Assembly (NCBI RefSeq): GCF_042453785.1
Contig: NC_091661.1
Location: forward strand, 30,123,501 to 30,187,500
Reading direction: 5' to 3'
Length of the DNA stretch: 64,000 nucleotides
DNA from: Malus domestica
Taxonomy: Eukaryota > Streptophyta > Magnoliopsida > Rosales > Rosaceae
Shown here: positions 22,172 through 35,084 of the stretch, in pieces
How positions within the stretch are numbered: the first letter of the stretch is position 1
Layout of the letters: the number at the start of each line of letters is the position of its first letter
The notes under the pieces: model-generated
Databases searched by the model: none
Seen by the model: the letters and a program-made list of their open reading frames with translations, nothing else
Told to the model about the DNA's origin: nothing
Translations under genes and position numbers: made by a program

Positions 22172-22560
22172 CAGTGGTAGATCCAGGAAATAATATTAGG
22201 AGGATTAGTAAGAATAGCGTGTGCAGCGCACAAATTTTTTTTACCAGAAATAGCATGTATATCGCTATTTCATCGAGCTTTAGTAGGCCTAAAGTCATTT
22301 GGAAAGACATATTGCACTTCTGTTAATGTATGCAAGGGGCAGCACCCAAGGTATCCATGGACATTCACTAAGTCTTGGTAGGCCTGAAGTCAGTTGGAGG
22401 ACATGTATGAAGCCAACTCTAATTTTCAAAAGGGTAGCACCTAAGGTATCCATGGACATTTACCAAAGTTCCGAGGGTCAGCACCTAAGGTATCCATGGA
22501 CATTCATTGAAAATCGGAGGGTCAGCTAACCCTCCTGCCCCTCAATGCATCCGCCACTAC
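22172..22560. mobile_element. Small non-autonomous hAT-like element
   Basis: The left end CAGTGGTAGATCCAGGA and the right end, inverted, GTAGTGGCGGATGCATTG are similar terminal repeats. CGGAGAG flanks both sides (22165-22171 and 22561-22567), 7 bp and probably part of an 8-bp hAT-type duplication. The interior has three copies of CACC(T/C)AAGGTATCCATGGACATT at about 22349, 22439 and 22481. No transposase. Confidence 0.6.
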
Positions 22561-22567
22561 CGGAGAG

Positions 22568-23684
22568 GATCATATTCCCTATATATATAATACATACATA
22601 TATATATATTCTTAAATATGGCATATTTCAAGTTAAAGCTCCTCTTCAAAGAGTGTATATAGTAGAATTGGAAGGGATAACATTAATAATCACCAATCTA
22701 CCATGTCTCACTTTATAATTTTGTTCCCAAGCAAATATCCATTTTTGGGGTCCCATATAAATAATTGAGTAATATATGCTTGTGTTACCCAAAACAAGTT
22801 GGATTATGTAAGAAAATTTTGGATGATGTAATGATGAACCATGAGTTGATTCTCACATCAATTAGGTAAAATGATATCTCATTCAACAAGCGACATATAT
22901 TATCTCAGAAAAAAAATAAAAAAAATGAGAAAAATGTATGAAATGACTCGTTCCAGAAAACGAATAAGAAAATATTTTGACATGAGCTTTATATTCTACT
23001 TATTCACTTGCATTTGAGAGTAAAAACCCAAATACCGTGGGTCGGAAAGAAGTGGCTAACATATATGTTTACGTAGAAAACGGTTGAATTTTTATGCTTT
23101 TTCATGATTCATTTGAATTTTTACTAAAGATTTGTTCTAAAAAGATTTTCGTCGGAAACTCTTTCAGCCATTTTAAAAACACTTTTAAACGATTTTCTAA
23201 AATAGTTTAATTTTAAGTTCAAGGAGCAATACATAAGTTTAGGACTTATCAAACAGGTTATTTATTTGCTTGTAACTCCCCAAAAATATTAATTACACGT
23301 ACAACATTACTATGCGCTTAATTTGAACATAATTTGAATGTTATGAGTGGCCACACACATGCAATGGATATTCATGTACCTAATATATAAACCAAATTAT
23401 TCTAGGTTCGGTTCACCATCATAAAGTTGTAACTACAAGAACTTGGCCAAACCCATCCATGATGGTGGGTCATGAAACTTCATTTCTTTAACACACTATA
23501 ATATATTCGGAAAATTTATATAAACATAAACCATCATTTCATCAGGTAACAAGTTGTGTGACAATTATAATGTAACAACCAAATTACTAAATTTTTAATT
23601 TTTTAGCGATTTGGAGCAGGAAAATCCATAAAATTTAATGTCAATTTTGCATTAAGATGTTAAAATAAGTCTTGAATACTTACT
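22568..23684. other. AT-rich intergenic sequence
   Basis: No gene is seen. A fragment at 23110-23205 (AAAGATTTTCGTCGG... CATTTTAAAAACACTTTTAAACG) resembles one arm of the MITE family at 16658 and 29306. Confidence 0.5.
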
Positions 23685-24170
23685 AGGGGTACACTTTGGG
23701 CGGGTTGGTCAACCCAATTGTAACTCAACATTACTAATTCGGTTTGAGTTGGGTTCAGGTACATATTTAAATTGGGCTTGGACTTACTCGTGTTGGATTC
23801 GGATTTGCCCAATTTTATTAAGTTCAATCTTGTAAAACATTATTTTGTAAGATAAATCTCAAATTTTGAACGTAGTAATGTCAAAATTATTTAAAATTTA
23901 AATTTACACGTCACAACCATTCATCTTCAAATGAAGATCAAACAATGAATTTCAAGCATAGCCCTCTTAAACTTGTATATAGCTTATGTATTATGAAGTG
24001 GGACACGTAATATGTGCATGAACAATTCGAGTTAGAAATCGGGTTAAGTTTGGGTTGACATGGGTTGGTAAAACATCAACCCAATAATTAATCGGGTTGA
24101 GATCGGGTTGGATTTGGGCCCTTTTTTACTTCATTTTAACGCACCCAATCAATTAGGTTTGAAATCAGAT
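23685..24170. repeat. GGGTTG/CAACCC-rich repeat
   Basis: Repeated short phrases (GGGTTGGTCAACCCAA, GGTTTGAGTTGGGTTCAGG, ATCGGGTTGAGATCGGGTTGG, CATCAACCCAATAATTAATC) occur in both orientations around an AT-rich centre. It looks like a diverged small transposon. No frame codes for anything recognisable. Confidence 0.5.
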
Positions 24171-24514
24171 TGAACATGCACATTTTCAGTTTTTTTTTTT
24201 TTTTGGGGTAAAATGCACAAATTCAGGTTGAATGAACTCAAATTGCACTCTTAATGCTAACTGCATTCTTCATACCTTAACTGACTATTACTATTTAAAA
24301 TTGTTATTCATCTCATTCAAGTATTGTAGCCATATAATTGACATGCCGAAGCATTTAGATATAAGCGATAGAAGAAGAAGAATCGAACTCAAAACTTCAA
24401 ATGCAAAGATCAAACCAGCTCTTAATCATCTACTTTGTCAGTTACACAACCCCTTGTGACTTTATGTTCAAGCTTAAAAGAGTTGGAGCAGCTGTATATT
24501 TTAGCAAGAGATGA

Positions 24515-24735
24515 TGTTCGTCGGATTCTGTTTTTGAGGATCTCAGAGATCTTCCAATCACATCTGTTTATCGTGCATTATGTGATCAATTTTCATTAGA
24601 TATTGTTTATATTCAATTTTAAATACAAAATTTACAATGATTTATGATCATATGATATACGATGAACGAATATAGTTTAAGGATTATCGGAATCCTCGTA
24701 AAGAGTATCCGGCGAGGATCTTCCTCTGTGTTGGC
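24515..24735. repeat. Fold-back MITE (GAGGATCT type)
   Basis: The left part (GAGGATCTCAGAGATCTTCC... CATCTGTTTATCGTGCATTA) is loosely complementary to the right (GATATACGATGAACGAATAT... GGCGAGGATCTTCCTCTG). The core resembles the element at 59240-59410 (GTCCATTTATCGTACATCGTG). Confidence 0.5.
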
Positions 24736-24799
24736 AATATATCGTTCTGTTTTTATTAATTAAAAAAGTCTAATAATGTCAGAGACAAAAAATTCTAAT

Positions 24800-25210
24800 G
24801 GTTGGGGGTTGGCGACGTAGACAAAATTCAGGTTAAATCACCACATTCATACGTAAACCCCTGCTACAGAAACCGACGCGTGTCCGTAAACCCGCCAAGA
24901 GTCAACCGGGAATCGTCCGTCACGACAAACCAGCAAGCAGAATTTCGAATCTGCGAACTAGCACAGCGTGAATTCTCCAGTGACGGGGGCGGTCACTTAA
25001 CGCAGCCTCACAGCTCAACGCCATTCGCCACACGTGGTTGGGGGGGTCGCTTCCGTGGTGTTCTGGATTTGGATTTCGGGGCTCCGGTCGAAGGCCTTTT
25101 GGAATACTTCGTAACTGTCGTGTCAAATGATCACTGCCGAATAAAGATCATCTTATTCACTCAATCGAAATACACAACCCCCACCTCGCCAGGCAGAGTG
25201 TGAGGGCACG
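24800..25210 (+). other. Isolated GC-richer segment with a 133-codon frame
   Basis: This segment is clearly richer in GC than its surroundings. It holds an open frame of 133 codons (24802-25203) with no recognisable domain, and a CACGTGG box near 25031. It could be a degraded gene piece or regulatory DNA. I do not call it a gene. Confidence 0.3.
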
Positions 25211-26299
25211 CTCCTCAAATTCCCCCTTTACAATTTGGAATATTTTGTCCATTTTTCATTAATCGAAGGACCAATTTGTGACTTTGCAACGATAATTTAC
25301 TTTTTTAGGATTGAAAAAAATATAGAGGAATTTCATCATCCTTATCATCATCGTGTGATTTATCGTCGTCAGGAACTGTTATGATTACCATTTAACTACT
25401 ATTTTGATCAAATTATTCTAATCATTAATAAACTTTTTTTTCCTCAAATGTGGTAATATCTACTCATAATTTTATGTATTTTTCGTTAAAAAAGAGTTAA
25501 ATTTCAATAAAGACCAAGTATAAAAGTATAAAATAACATTAAGGAAGGATGACAAACAAATAATTTTAATGACAATAATATGACTTTATGGAATGAAAAT
25601 TTGGTTAGAATATGAGTAAACATGTCGACATCTGAGAAATTAGTCATTTACAATAGCCAAGAGGGAAATTAGGTAGAAATCGACTGTGGATGACAAGTTC
25701 TTGGAGGAAATAGAGGAACTACATATAAAATAAAATAAATGACAATAAGAACATAATAAAATATAGTGTGTTCGAGTAGAAATAAGTGTAAGTTTAGAGA
25801 TCATTTAATAACCATTTAGTTTTTAATTTTCATATTTTTTAAAACTAAAATCTTGTTTGGTAGCCATTTAGTTTTCAATTTAAAAAAATAAATATACTAA
25901 AAGCCAAAAAGTGAAAAGTCAAGGCCAAATTTTAAAAACTCAAAGAAAGCAATTCAGAGTTTTTGGTACGTGCATCCACGCTCCCTTCAATCTCGTGCGG
26001 GTCCTCTGATTGTAAATTCAAAACGGAAAGTATGAGGTGCGCGTGGAAGAGTACATCTACGCGTAATGAACACCGTCCATCGTCACAGATCGAGCCCCAA
26101 AAGAAAATCCAACGGCCGGAATTGGATGGCGTACATACTCGCGTGGACGCATTTCGGAAGTTCAGATTTAAAAACGAAAAGGAGACAAATAAAAAACCAA
26201 AAACCAGGACGAAAAGCAACTCACTTTCTCTCTCCTCTCACTTTCTCTCTCTAGAGTTGGAATCTGCCCGAGTTGTAATCAATTTCATCGCAATTACAA

Positions 26300-26350
26300 A
26301 TGAATTCAAGGCGATAGAGAGAGAGAAGAGAGAAGAGAGAGAGAGAGAGA
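26300..26350. repeat. (GA)n tract in the SCL8-like 5' leader
   Basis: A purine run GATAGAGAGAGAGAAGAGAG... lies about 100 bases upstream of the GRAS start codon, with CT-rich stretches on either side. Such GA/CT tracts are common in plant 5' leaders. Confidence 0.8.
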
Positions 26351-26453
26351 AACCGAAACTGTCTCTTCTTCTCCTTCCATGCGTTTCTTCAAAACCCACC
26401 ACTTTTAGCCTTTTTCCCTTCCTCGCTCTCAGAAACCCAGACAGGAAACAAAA

Positions 26454-28397
26454 ATGCAATCGGGCGGTTACAACGACGGAAGAGGCAGCGGCGTTCCTGA
26501 CTTCTACCCAAACGGCCGATCCATCTCCATCGCCGCAGCCATGAACGGCCACAACCCATCTCAGAACAATCCCTACCACCGATCCCAGCTCCCCGGCCTG
26601 TTCCTCGACCCCACAGCATCTCAGATCGCTCGCCAAACACAATTCCAACCCCAAACCCAAAACCCAGCAGCCGGTCTCATTGGAAAGCGGACGCTGGCGG
26701 AGTTCCAAGCCCAGCAGCAGAACCACTACAACCTCCACCAGAATCCGAGCCAAAATCTCTATCTACGTTCCCTAAAGCCAAGAACTTTCCAGCACTCCTC
26801 TCCGATTTCGCCGTTATCTCCGATAGACTTCTCATCTGGGTCATCAATTTCAGGCTCCGAGTCTTTGTTTTCGTCCACCTCGATTTTGCCTCATCAGCGA
26901 TTCGGGTTGCCTATGCTTCAGCAGCCCCGCCCTCAGCCCATTAACCAGCCAGCACCACCGGCGATGTCGTATGTTAACAATCTGGTTCCCAACAATCGGG
27001 TTCAGAACAACCCGGTTCAGACCCGAGGTGTGGACTCCGAGAAGATGTTTAGCAACAGGCTGCAAGAGTTGGAGAAACAGCTTCTCGACGATAACGACGA
27101 GGACGACGAAGGCGACGCTGTTTCTGTCATTACTAAAACCAACAGCGAGTGGTCCGAGACGATACAGAATCTGATGGGTACGGCGGCTCCGAGTCAGAAC
27201 CAGAAGCCCATTTCGCCGTCGCCTACTTCGTCGTCGTCTTCCTCGTCCTCTGTGGCGTCTCCTGCTACCTCCACGTGTTCCAAGCAGTCACTCATGGAAG
27301 CCGCGACGGCTATTTCTGATGGGAAATCCGAGGCCGCGGTGGAGATCCTCACCCGGATGACTCCGACCCAGGTCGCGAATCCTAGACCCAGTTCAGAACA
27401 AAGGCTTCTGGAGTTCATGGGTTTAGCTTTGAAGTCTCGGGTCAACCCGATTGATAACCCGCCACCGATAGCGGAGCTTTTTAGGCAGGAGCATACCGGG
27501 TCGACTCAGTCGCTTTACGAGTTATCTCCGTGTTTCAGACTCGGATTTACGGCCGCTAACCTCGCAATCCTAGAAGCGACCATGACGGACCAATCAGCGA
27601 CCAGTAAGGTTCATGTGATTGACTTCGACATAGGGCAGGGTGGTCAGTACGTGCATCTTTTCCACGCGCTCGTCGCGCGTCAGAATGGCAGGCCCGCTGT
27701 CGTGAAGATCACCACCGTCGCGGATAATGGTGGGGAGGAGAGGCTGAGAATGGTCCATCAGAAACTGAGTCAAGCCGCCCAGCGACTCGGGGTCCGTCTG
27801 GAATTCAACGTAGCGAGCCAGAAAATCGGCGACCTGAACCGGGAATCGCTGGGTTGCGAACCGGACGAGCCGATCGCCGTAAATTTGGCTTTCAAACTGT
27901 ACAGCATGCCGGACGAGAGCGTGTCCACGGACAACCCCCGCGACGAGCTCCTGCGGCGCGTGAAGGGACTGGCGCCGCGTGTGGTGACGCTGGTGGAGCA
28001 GGAGCTCAACACCAACACCGCACCCTTCATGGCGCGCGTAAACGAGTGCTGCGCGTACTACGGGGCCCTGCTGGAGTCGATCGAGGCGACGGTGCCGAGG
28101 GAGAACCCGGAGCGAGTCAAGGCGGAGGAGGCGCTGAGTCGGAAGGTAGCGAACTCGGTTGCTTGCGAAGGGAGGGATCGCGTGGAAAGGTGTGAAGTGT
28201 TTGGGAAGTGGCGGGCCCGCATGGGGATGGCGGGGTTCGAGTTGAGGCCCATGGGCCCAAACGTGACCGAGTCGTTGAAAAATCGACTGGTGTCGGGAAA
28301 CCGAGTCAACTCGGGGTTCACGGTTAAAGAAGAGAATGGAGGGGTTTGTTTTGGTTGGATAAGCCGCACTCTCACCGTCGCATCCGCTTGGCGTTAA
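26454..28397 (+). CDS. SCL8: GRAS-family transcriptional regulator, SCARECROW-LIKE 8 type
   Basis: A single uninterrupted frame of 647 residues, as is usual for the mostly intronless GRAS genes. Residues 1-270 are low-complexity and rich in Gln, Asn, Pro and Ser, with a poly-Ser run near 258-268 and an acidic patch (DDNDEDDEGD) at 212-221. The GRAS domain fills the rest: first leucine-rich part about 278-345, VHVID signature at 386-390 (VHIID class) followed by the second leucine-rich part, PFYRE-like region about 470-560, and a C-terminal SAW region ending GWISRTLTVASAWR. The N-terminus (ending in the motif FYPNGRSISIAAAMNG) and the domain sequence fit the SCL8 subgroup, presumed nuclear co-regulators of transcription. 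The first ATG after a GA-rich leader is the natural start. Its neighbour, the prolyl-tRNA synthetase remnant, supports orthology with Arabidopsis SCL8. Target genes cannot be read from the sequence. Confidence 0.93.
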   Translation: MQSGGYNDGRGSGVPDFYPNGRSISIAAAMNGHNPSQNNPYHRSQLPGLFLDPTASQIARQTQFQPQTQNPAAGLIGKRTLAEFQAQQQNHYNLHQNPSQNLYLRSLKPRTFQHSSPISPLSPIDFSSGSSISGSESLFSSTSILPHQRFGLPMLQQPRPQPINQPAPPAMSYVNNLVPNNRVQNNPVQTRGVDSEKMFSNRLQELEKQLLDDNDEDDEGDAVSVITKTNSEWSETIQNLMGTAAPSQNQKPISPSPTSSSSSSSSVASPATSTCSKQSLMEAATAISDGKSEAAVEILTRMTPTQVANPRPSSEQRLLEFMGLALKSRVNPIDNPPPIAELFRQEHTGSTQSLYELSPCFRLGFTAANLAILEATMTDQSATSKVHVIDFDIGQGGQYVHLFHALVARQNGRPAVVKITTVADNGGEERLRMVHQKLSQAAQRLGVRLEFNVASQKIGDLNRESLGCEPDEPIAVNLAFKLYSMPDESVSTDNPRDELLRRVKGLAPRVVTLVEQELNTNTAPFMARVNECCAYYGALLESIEATVPRENPERVKAEEALSRKVANSVACEGRDRVERCEVFGKWRARMGMAGFELRPMGPNVTESLKNRLVSGNRVNSGFTVKEENGGVCFGWISRTLTVASAWR

Positions 28398-29305
28398 CTT
28401 CACTCATTTTTCTTTTATTTTTTTATTTTTGTTTTTATTTAATTTTAATTTCTGGCTAATTGTTATAAAAAATACTTTATTTTCTGATTATTATGTAGGC
28501 TTTCCTGAGAAAATGGAAAGGGGAAAAATGCTGCCAAAAGGAGAAAAAGGCCCCACCAAAACGAAAATCAAATAAAAATTTGAGAAGTGTTTGGATTCCA
28601 TGAAAATTCTTGTGCCCACAGCATTTGTGATACTGGTTTTTTTTTTCTTTTTCTTTTTCCGTAAAAAAAAGAATAAGTTGTGGTCTCACGGCAGCTTATT
28701 CTCACATAAACATTTCAGACTTTTTTTACCATTGTTGTGTGATTCATCGGTATCAAGAATCGAACTTAAGATCCGTCGTGTAGAATACGAGCTTGAAATT
28801 CGTTTACAATCATTGAGCCACATGTGATGGTACATTTATGGTTCTCGTTTGGTTTCGAGTTTTTGGTTTTGGGCATGTGCGAGTTTCGAATTCTGGTATT
28901 TGGTATATTGTAGTTAAGATAATGGTATTCCAGACTAATTATGCAGTCTCAAAAAAGAAACTCAAAACGTAAGGCGTTTGAGTTATTGAGGAATGAGTCT
29001 GGCCTTGCTTTGCTACCAACTACCAACCATGGATGCGATGGCTCCACTTATGTATTTTTCCTTTTGTTTTTTTATTGGATATTGTGTGCTTTAGGAAAAC
29101 CTAGTTATTTGTTCACGGACGTGTCGGTTTCCTATTGGATACTAGGAGAGCACAAATGTGGTATGGCAAGGAAGTTCTTGACGTGCGTTATTCACCTTGT
29201 ACTCTAAGATTTTGCTATGCAATTGCTTACGTTGTAAACAATGTTACGTGTGTTTTGTTCATACCATAAAAATCTCTTGGAGCTATGTGATTTATTCTTG
29301 ATTTG
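28398..29305. other. 3' flank of the GRAS gene; no further gene
   Basis: A T-rich 3' flank follows the stop codon. At 28740-28825 a minus-strand SINE-like sequence is suggested by AAGTTCGATTCTTGATACCG (inverted B box). The 88-codon frame at 28941-29207 has no recognisable domain. Confidence 0.45.
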
Positions 29306-29522
29306 TTTAAGAGTTTGTTTGGATGTGCTTTTAAAGTGATTGAAAACGTTTTTGATGAAAATATTTTTTGAACCAATCATTATTTAAAATGCAAGTAAAT
29401 CACGGGAAAACACTTAATTGATTTTTTTTTTGCAGAAAACACTTCAGGTATCTTTGAAACAAAAAAACATTCATCTAAAAACGCTTTCAGTCATTTTAAA
29501 AACACTTCCAAACGAGTCTATA
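29306..29522. repeat. Fold-back MITE (copy 2 of the 16658 family)
   Basis: Left arm GTTTGTTTGGATGTGCTTTTAAAGTGATTGAAAACG and right arm, inverted, GACTCGTTTGGAAGTGTTTTTAAAATGACTGAAAGCG pair almost throughout. The interior ACCAATCATTATTTAAAATGCAAGTAAATCA matches the first copy. Confidence 0.75.
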
Positions 29523-29794
29523 TATATATTGGTAAAAAATATGTCGCTCGTGAATTGGTTGGGGAGGATTTGAGGATCTTTTGGTATTAAATTAGAAGAT
29601 GGCATGAAACGGAGATTATGTATGATTTATATTATTTATAGTCCAATAGGAAATGGTTTAATTGATTTTTAATATCACATGATTTCTATTGTTATTAATT
29701 ATTAAAGAAAATAAAAATATCACTTTTGTGATATATTGTTTTAATAAATACCTTAAATAAAGAATGGGTTCCAACGGTTATGTCAAATTAAAAT

Positions 29795-29955
29795 TAGGGA
29801 ATTTTATCGAAAAACTCCGGTACTATTCACTTTAACGAAAAATCACATTTTTACATAAAAAATCAATCCTTATACTATTCATTTTACTCTTTATTTTGTC
29901 TTTATCGTTAAAACTCAAAGGTTTTAAGCCCCTTTTCATTAGTTTTTCTTTAAAA
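29795..29955 (+). repeat. 150-bp AT-rich MITE (copy A)
   Basis: Shares CACTTTAACGAAAAATCACATTTTTACA, CTATTCATTTTACTCTTTATTTTGTC and CGTTAAAACTCAAA with 63065-63235, and with 31963-32115 in reverse. Confidence 0.75.
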
Positions 29956-30550
29956 TTAATTAAGATGTGATTTGTGCGATTAAATGTATCTTGTTTGTGC
30001 GCGTATGCATGGAATAAGACTTGGCTGCTGAAATTTCAGCAGGAGGTAATCAAAACTTGGACACATGTTCACTTGGGTTTGGCTGTAAGCAGGACCTCCT
30101 GCTAAAATTTTCAACAGCGAAGTACCCTCTGTATGCATGGGTGGAGCTCACTGCCATTGATTCTATTGGCGGAAGTATATTGGAACCAAGGTAGTTTCAG
30201 GATCACTTGGAATTTGAAAAATATACATGTGAAATTCTTTCAAGAATTCTTCAAATGTTGATACTCATCAAGTATTCGATGAAATGCCTCAGCGAATAAA
30301 TTGAAAATATTTTGTGTTTCATGCTCAGTTTTCATTAAAAAAAAACTCAGAACTTTAACGCTAGAATTCCTAATATTCGAATTCTAAAACTGCCAATGTG
30401 GATGTGTTTTTAAATGTTTATGGATTCAGTAAATAATATGTCTCTCGTGCCGATTGGGTAGTACCACGTCACCTTTTTTTATTGTCACGTCATATGTCAT
30501 CATTCCCTCAAGACTATCTTTCTCAAACTTGTTCTTTAATTTATTTTTAC

Positions 30551-30901
30551 TTCGTATTTGAAGAATTTTGTTGCAACTTGCCAATGCCAATATATTTCTG
30601 CCCCAAAACAATGAGATATTTTTCAATGTAAAGAATACGAACTGATACACAAAGTGTAATAGTATAATTGATTGAAAACTTGAAAAAAAATTCAACCAAT
30701 TATATTATGACACTTAGTATATCAGGTCATTCGTATTTGAAGAATTTTGTTGCAACTTGCCAATATATTTCTGCCTCAAAACAATGAGATATTTTTCAAT
30801 GTAAAGAATACGAATTGATACATAAAGTGTAATAGTATAGTTGATTGAAAACTTGAAAAAAAATTCAACCAATTATATTATGACACTTAGTATATCAAGT
30901 C
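30551..30901. repeat. Tandem duplication, two units of about 175 bp
   Basis: The units at 30551-30729 and 30730-30901 are nearly identical (TTCGTATTTGAAGAATTTTG ... GACACTTAGTATATCA). The second unit lacks one CCAATG. The duplication looks recent. No gene is involved. Confidence 0.9.
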
Positions 30902-31299
30902 GTGTTAACAACGCATGAGAAAAAATATCCAAAACAAGTGTCTTTTTCACACAAGGTGCTCACTATACACACTTGTTTTTTAGTTGTTGGCAATCCATTT
31001 AAAGCTAATATCATAATTATGGGATGTTGATAATTAAATACACATTTATAGAAAGGAGGAGGAATTGATAAGGTTGGCGATGTCGTATACGGAGAGTGCA
31101 TGAGTTGCTGGCTACTTGCTAGATGATGCTGATGCTGCTACAGAGAATTACTCATTTTATCCTAATTAATTTCGGAACGTCGGCAACTTTCTCACTCGAA
31201 GATTTTTATCTTGTAATGTTGCTTGATTGCGGAATTGTGTAATATATAGGTCACTCTTTAGCCAACTTTGTAAAAAGAAAAAAAAAATACATTAATAAT

Positions 31300-31670
31300 T
31301 GTGAAAAAAGTTGAGATTTCACTATAAAAATTGACAATTTGGAGAGTAACTTAATTTCTTATAAGCCTTTCTAAGGTTTCCCCTTTCACCGATGTAAGAC
31401 TCTTTTACCTTCACATCCTCACACACCACCACCTCACGTGTGACTCATTTTCAAGCCTAACATGAGGACAACACAAACCAAGTGAAGTGGAGCACGTGTG
31501 GCTGTTAGGCTTCTCACATGGGACAACCTGCTCTGATATTATGAAAAGGTTGAAGTTCTACTATAAAACCAATTGATAATTTGGAGAATAACTCAACCTC
31601 TTATAAGCCTTTGTAAGATTTCTCCTTTCACCGGTGTGAGATTCTTTTATCTTTATATTCTCACAAATCG
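31300..31670 (-). mobile_element. TRIM-like LTR remnant
   Basis: Two diverged copies of TTCACTATAAAA..TTGA.AATTTGGAGA.TAACT.AA.....CTTATAAGCCTTT and CCTTTCACCG.TGTAAGACTCTTTTACCTT occur at 31315-31420 and 31551-31665. Between them CCTGCTCTGATATTATG is, on the minus strand, close to the TGGTATCAGAGC primer-binding site that matches initiator methionine tRNA. This suits the remains of a short terminal-repeat element. Confidence 0.55.
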
Positions 31671-31962
31671 TTTAACCATTTGATTAACATTGTTAAAATT
31701 TCAACATTCAAGTAAGCAACATAGCTCGTTAATTTATTCGATGACAGTCGGATTGCCTAAAGATTTCAAATTTAACCAAGAAAGTAAAGAATTCAAATAA
31801 TGTACAACACTGCAAGATAAGAATGAAACCCAAGAAAGTAAGATGAAAGTATATCTGGTATTGTATTGTATGGGTAAAAGTAGAAAAAAGAAGAAGAAAA
31901 TTAATAGCATTCATAAAGAAATAAATATAGGTGTGGGAGGGAAGCATTGAATTACCATTTTA

Positions 31963-32115
31963 AATGAGGAAAACTAATGAAAATGATATGAAAATTTTGA
32001 GTTTTAACGATAAAAACAAAATAAAAGATCAAGTAAATAGTACTATGATTGATTTTTTTAAATAAAAATATGAATTTTTGTTAAAATAAATAATACTAAA
32101 TTTTTTTCGTTAAAG
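31963..32115 (-). repeat. 150-bp AT-rich MITE (copy B, inverted)
   Basis: Reverse-complement relative of 29795-29955, sharing TTGAGTTTTAACGATAAAAACAAAATAAA and TTAAAGTACA. Confidence 0.7.
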
Positions 32116-32439
32116 TACAATTTTAAATTGAGGTAAGGAAGAAAATAAAAAGGTAATAATGATATGAGAAGTGCTGGATTTGATGGGTTGAATTATCACT
32201 CACTTGTTGTGTCACCCAAAAGTGAGGTTGAATTAAAACCCTATTCACTGCTATCTCATTGCAAAAACGGAACCCACCAGCAGCAGCAGCAGTGGTGGCA
32301 GCTCCCCTTGAAGTCAAAATATCTTTTTTGTTTGGCAAAAATATTAAAAATATAAATTCTTTTCCACAAAACATACTTTTCAGGCAATTATTGGACTTCA
32401 ACCTTTTTTCTTACACAAGGGGCAGAGGAAGACGAGATA

Positions 32440-32625
32440 AATAGATAAAGGCTTAAGAGCTAAAGGGATTGAGGAAGATGTGGAAATAAACTCTAAGAAA
32501 AAACTTTGAGTACTTAGATCTAACGGAAGATTATGCATAAAATTGAATACATTGACATTTAAGGATTTCATAGAATGACCTCATTTAGTGGGATAAGGCT
32601 TTATTGTTGTTGTTGTTAAAGATAG
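32440..32625 (+). mobile_element. LINE 3'-end remnant
   Basis: Ends with CCTCATTTAGTGGGATAAGGCTTTATTGTTGTTGTTGTT, the usual terminus of a plant L1-type family. The preceding GAGTACTTAGATCTAACGGAAG... is a degraded version of its coding tail. Confidence 0.7.
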
Positions 32626-33347
32626 ATCACCCAATATTTGAAACTTCTCAATATCATCGATATTTTTTATGGAAATATCGAAAAAATTAGAAAAAAGTCA
32701 TAGGAAGGGGGTTGAAGTCTTAAACTTCATCCCATATCAGAAAAATTCTTAAATTTCAACTAAAATAAATATATTTGGTTGATAGTTCCAACATATTGGT
32801 TAATTATCAATAAACTGACATGATATTCTCCAAAATTTCATTTTAAATTTCCACGATTTTAAACAAATTTCTATAATTTCCATTGAAGACAATCGATATT
32901 GATATATTGATCGATATTTCCACAAATTTGTATATCAATATTTCCACCGATACCTATATTTTAAACATTGAGGTTACCCAAAAAACTAGCTCAAAGACTC
33001 ATTACATAAAAGTTTTAGTCCTATGACTCTCATCATATCATCAAATAATCGAGTTTCCATCCAATCAAAATGATTCTCAAAATAATAGTACTTAACATCC
33101 ATATTATATTGGACTTCAACCCTTGTCAAACAGAAGCTGCCAAGTTTTCTAAGGGGCTTCGGTTGGATGAGTTAAGAAACAAGGCCCAATCGACCTTAAC
33201 ACTAACGCCTTGGACTTGGACCCTAACTACAAATTCAATAGTGCATCCTCTCGCATCCCACCTTGGACTTGGACCTAAAAGCTTAAATTCCGAGTTTTTT
33301 TTTTGATAAATTTGGAATGCTGCAGTTTATACCTTACTCGTTTGCAG
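32626..33347. other. Intergenic sequence upstream of the synthetase remnant
   Basis: AT-rich. No gene is recognised. The missing 5' part of the prolyl-tRNA synthetase gene would be expected here but I see no trace of it. Confidence 0.5.
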
Positions 33348-34595
<1,248 letters not shown>

Positions 34596-35084
34596 TTCAG
34601 GTTTCGCTTGGAACACAAGCATCCAACCGATATTGTTCAAGACAGATGCTACATGTGGTCTGTTCTGCCATACTTTCTTCTTATACCCTACAGTATATTA
34701 CACCAATTGACGTAGCATACCATTCGCCGTAAAACGCCGGTTTCGGTTGGTTTCTGATTCTTCCCCTCTTTGGAGGCTGATTGAGATGCGTTGTTAAGAA
34801 AGTACATTTGTTCTTTGGTATATGGGTGTGGCCATCTGATTCTCTAGAAAATTGTTTTTTTCTTAAAGCTGGTGTTGTCTACACACTCGTTTTTACATTC
34901 CATACAGACCTCTTAATTTCCGATCGTCGAGTTGTGTAAAAAGTGAAAAGGGATAGCATCACCCTTTCTTAAAATACTTGCAGATGTTCCTTTCAAAGCG
35001 GGTTGCCCGATTCAGTTTTATTTTTTGTCACAAAGTAGAAAATAAATACAAATATGGGCACAAACTTTTGAAGCACCAAATTTC
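34596..35084. other. 3' flank of the synthetase remnant
   Basis: No gene is recognised. Probably former 3' UTR and spacer. Confidence 0.5.

Noticed and set aside
25963-26544. 193-codon plus-strand frame overlapping the GRAS start
   Set aside because: It covers the 5' leader and then runs into the GRAS coding region in the wrong frame. It is basic and low-complexity, probably untranslated leader.
26238-26753. 171-codon minus-strand frame over the SCL8-like 5' end
   Set aside because: It is an antisense shadow of the leader and N-terminus, with Val/Arg-rich low-complexity composition and no recognisable product.
27594-28403. 269-codon open frame on the minus strand opposite the GRAS gene
   Set aside because: It lies entirely antisense to the conserved GRAS domain, has His/Arg-rich shadow composition and no domain. 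The high GC of the exon explains the lack of stops.
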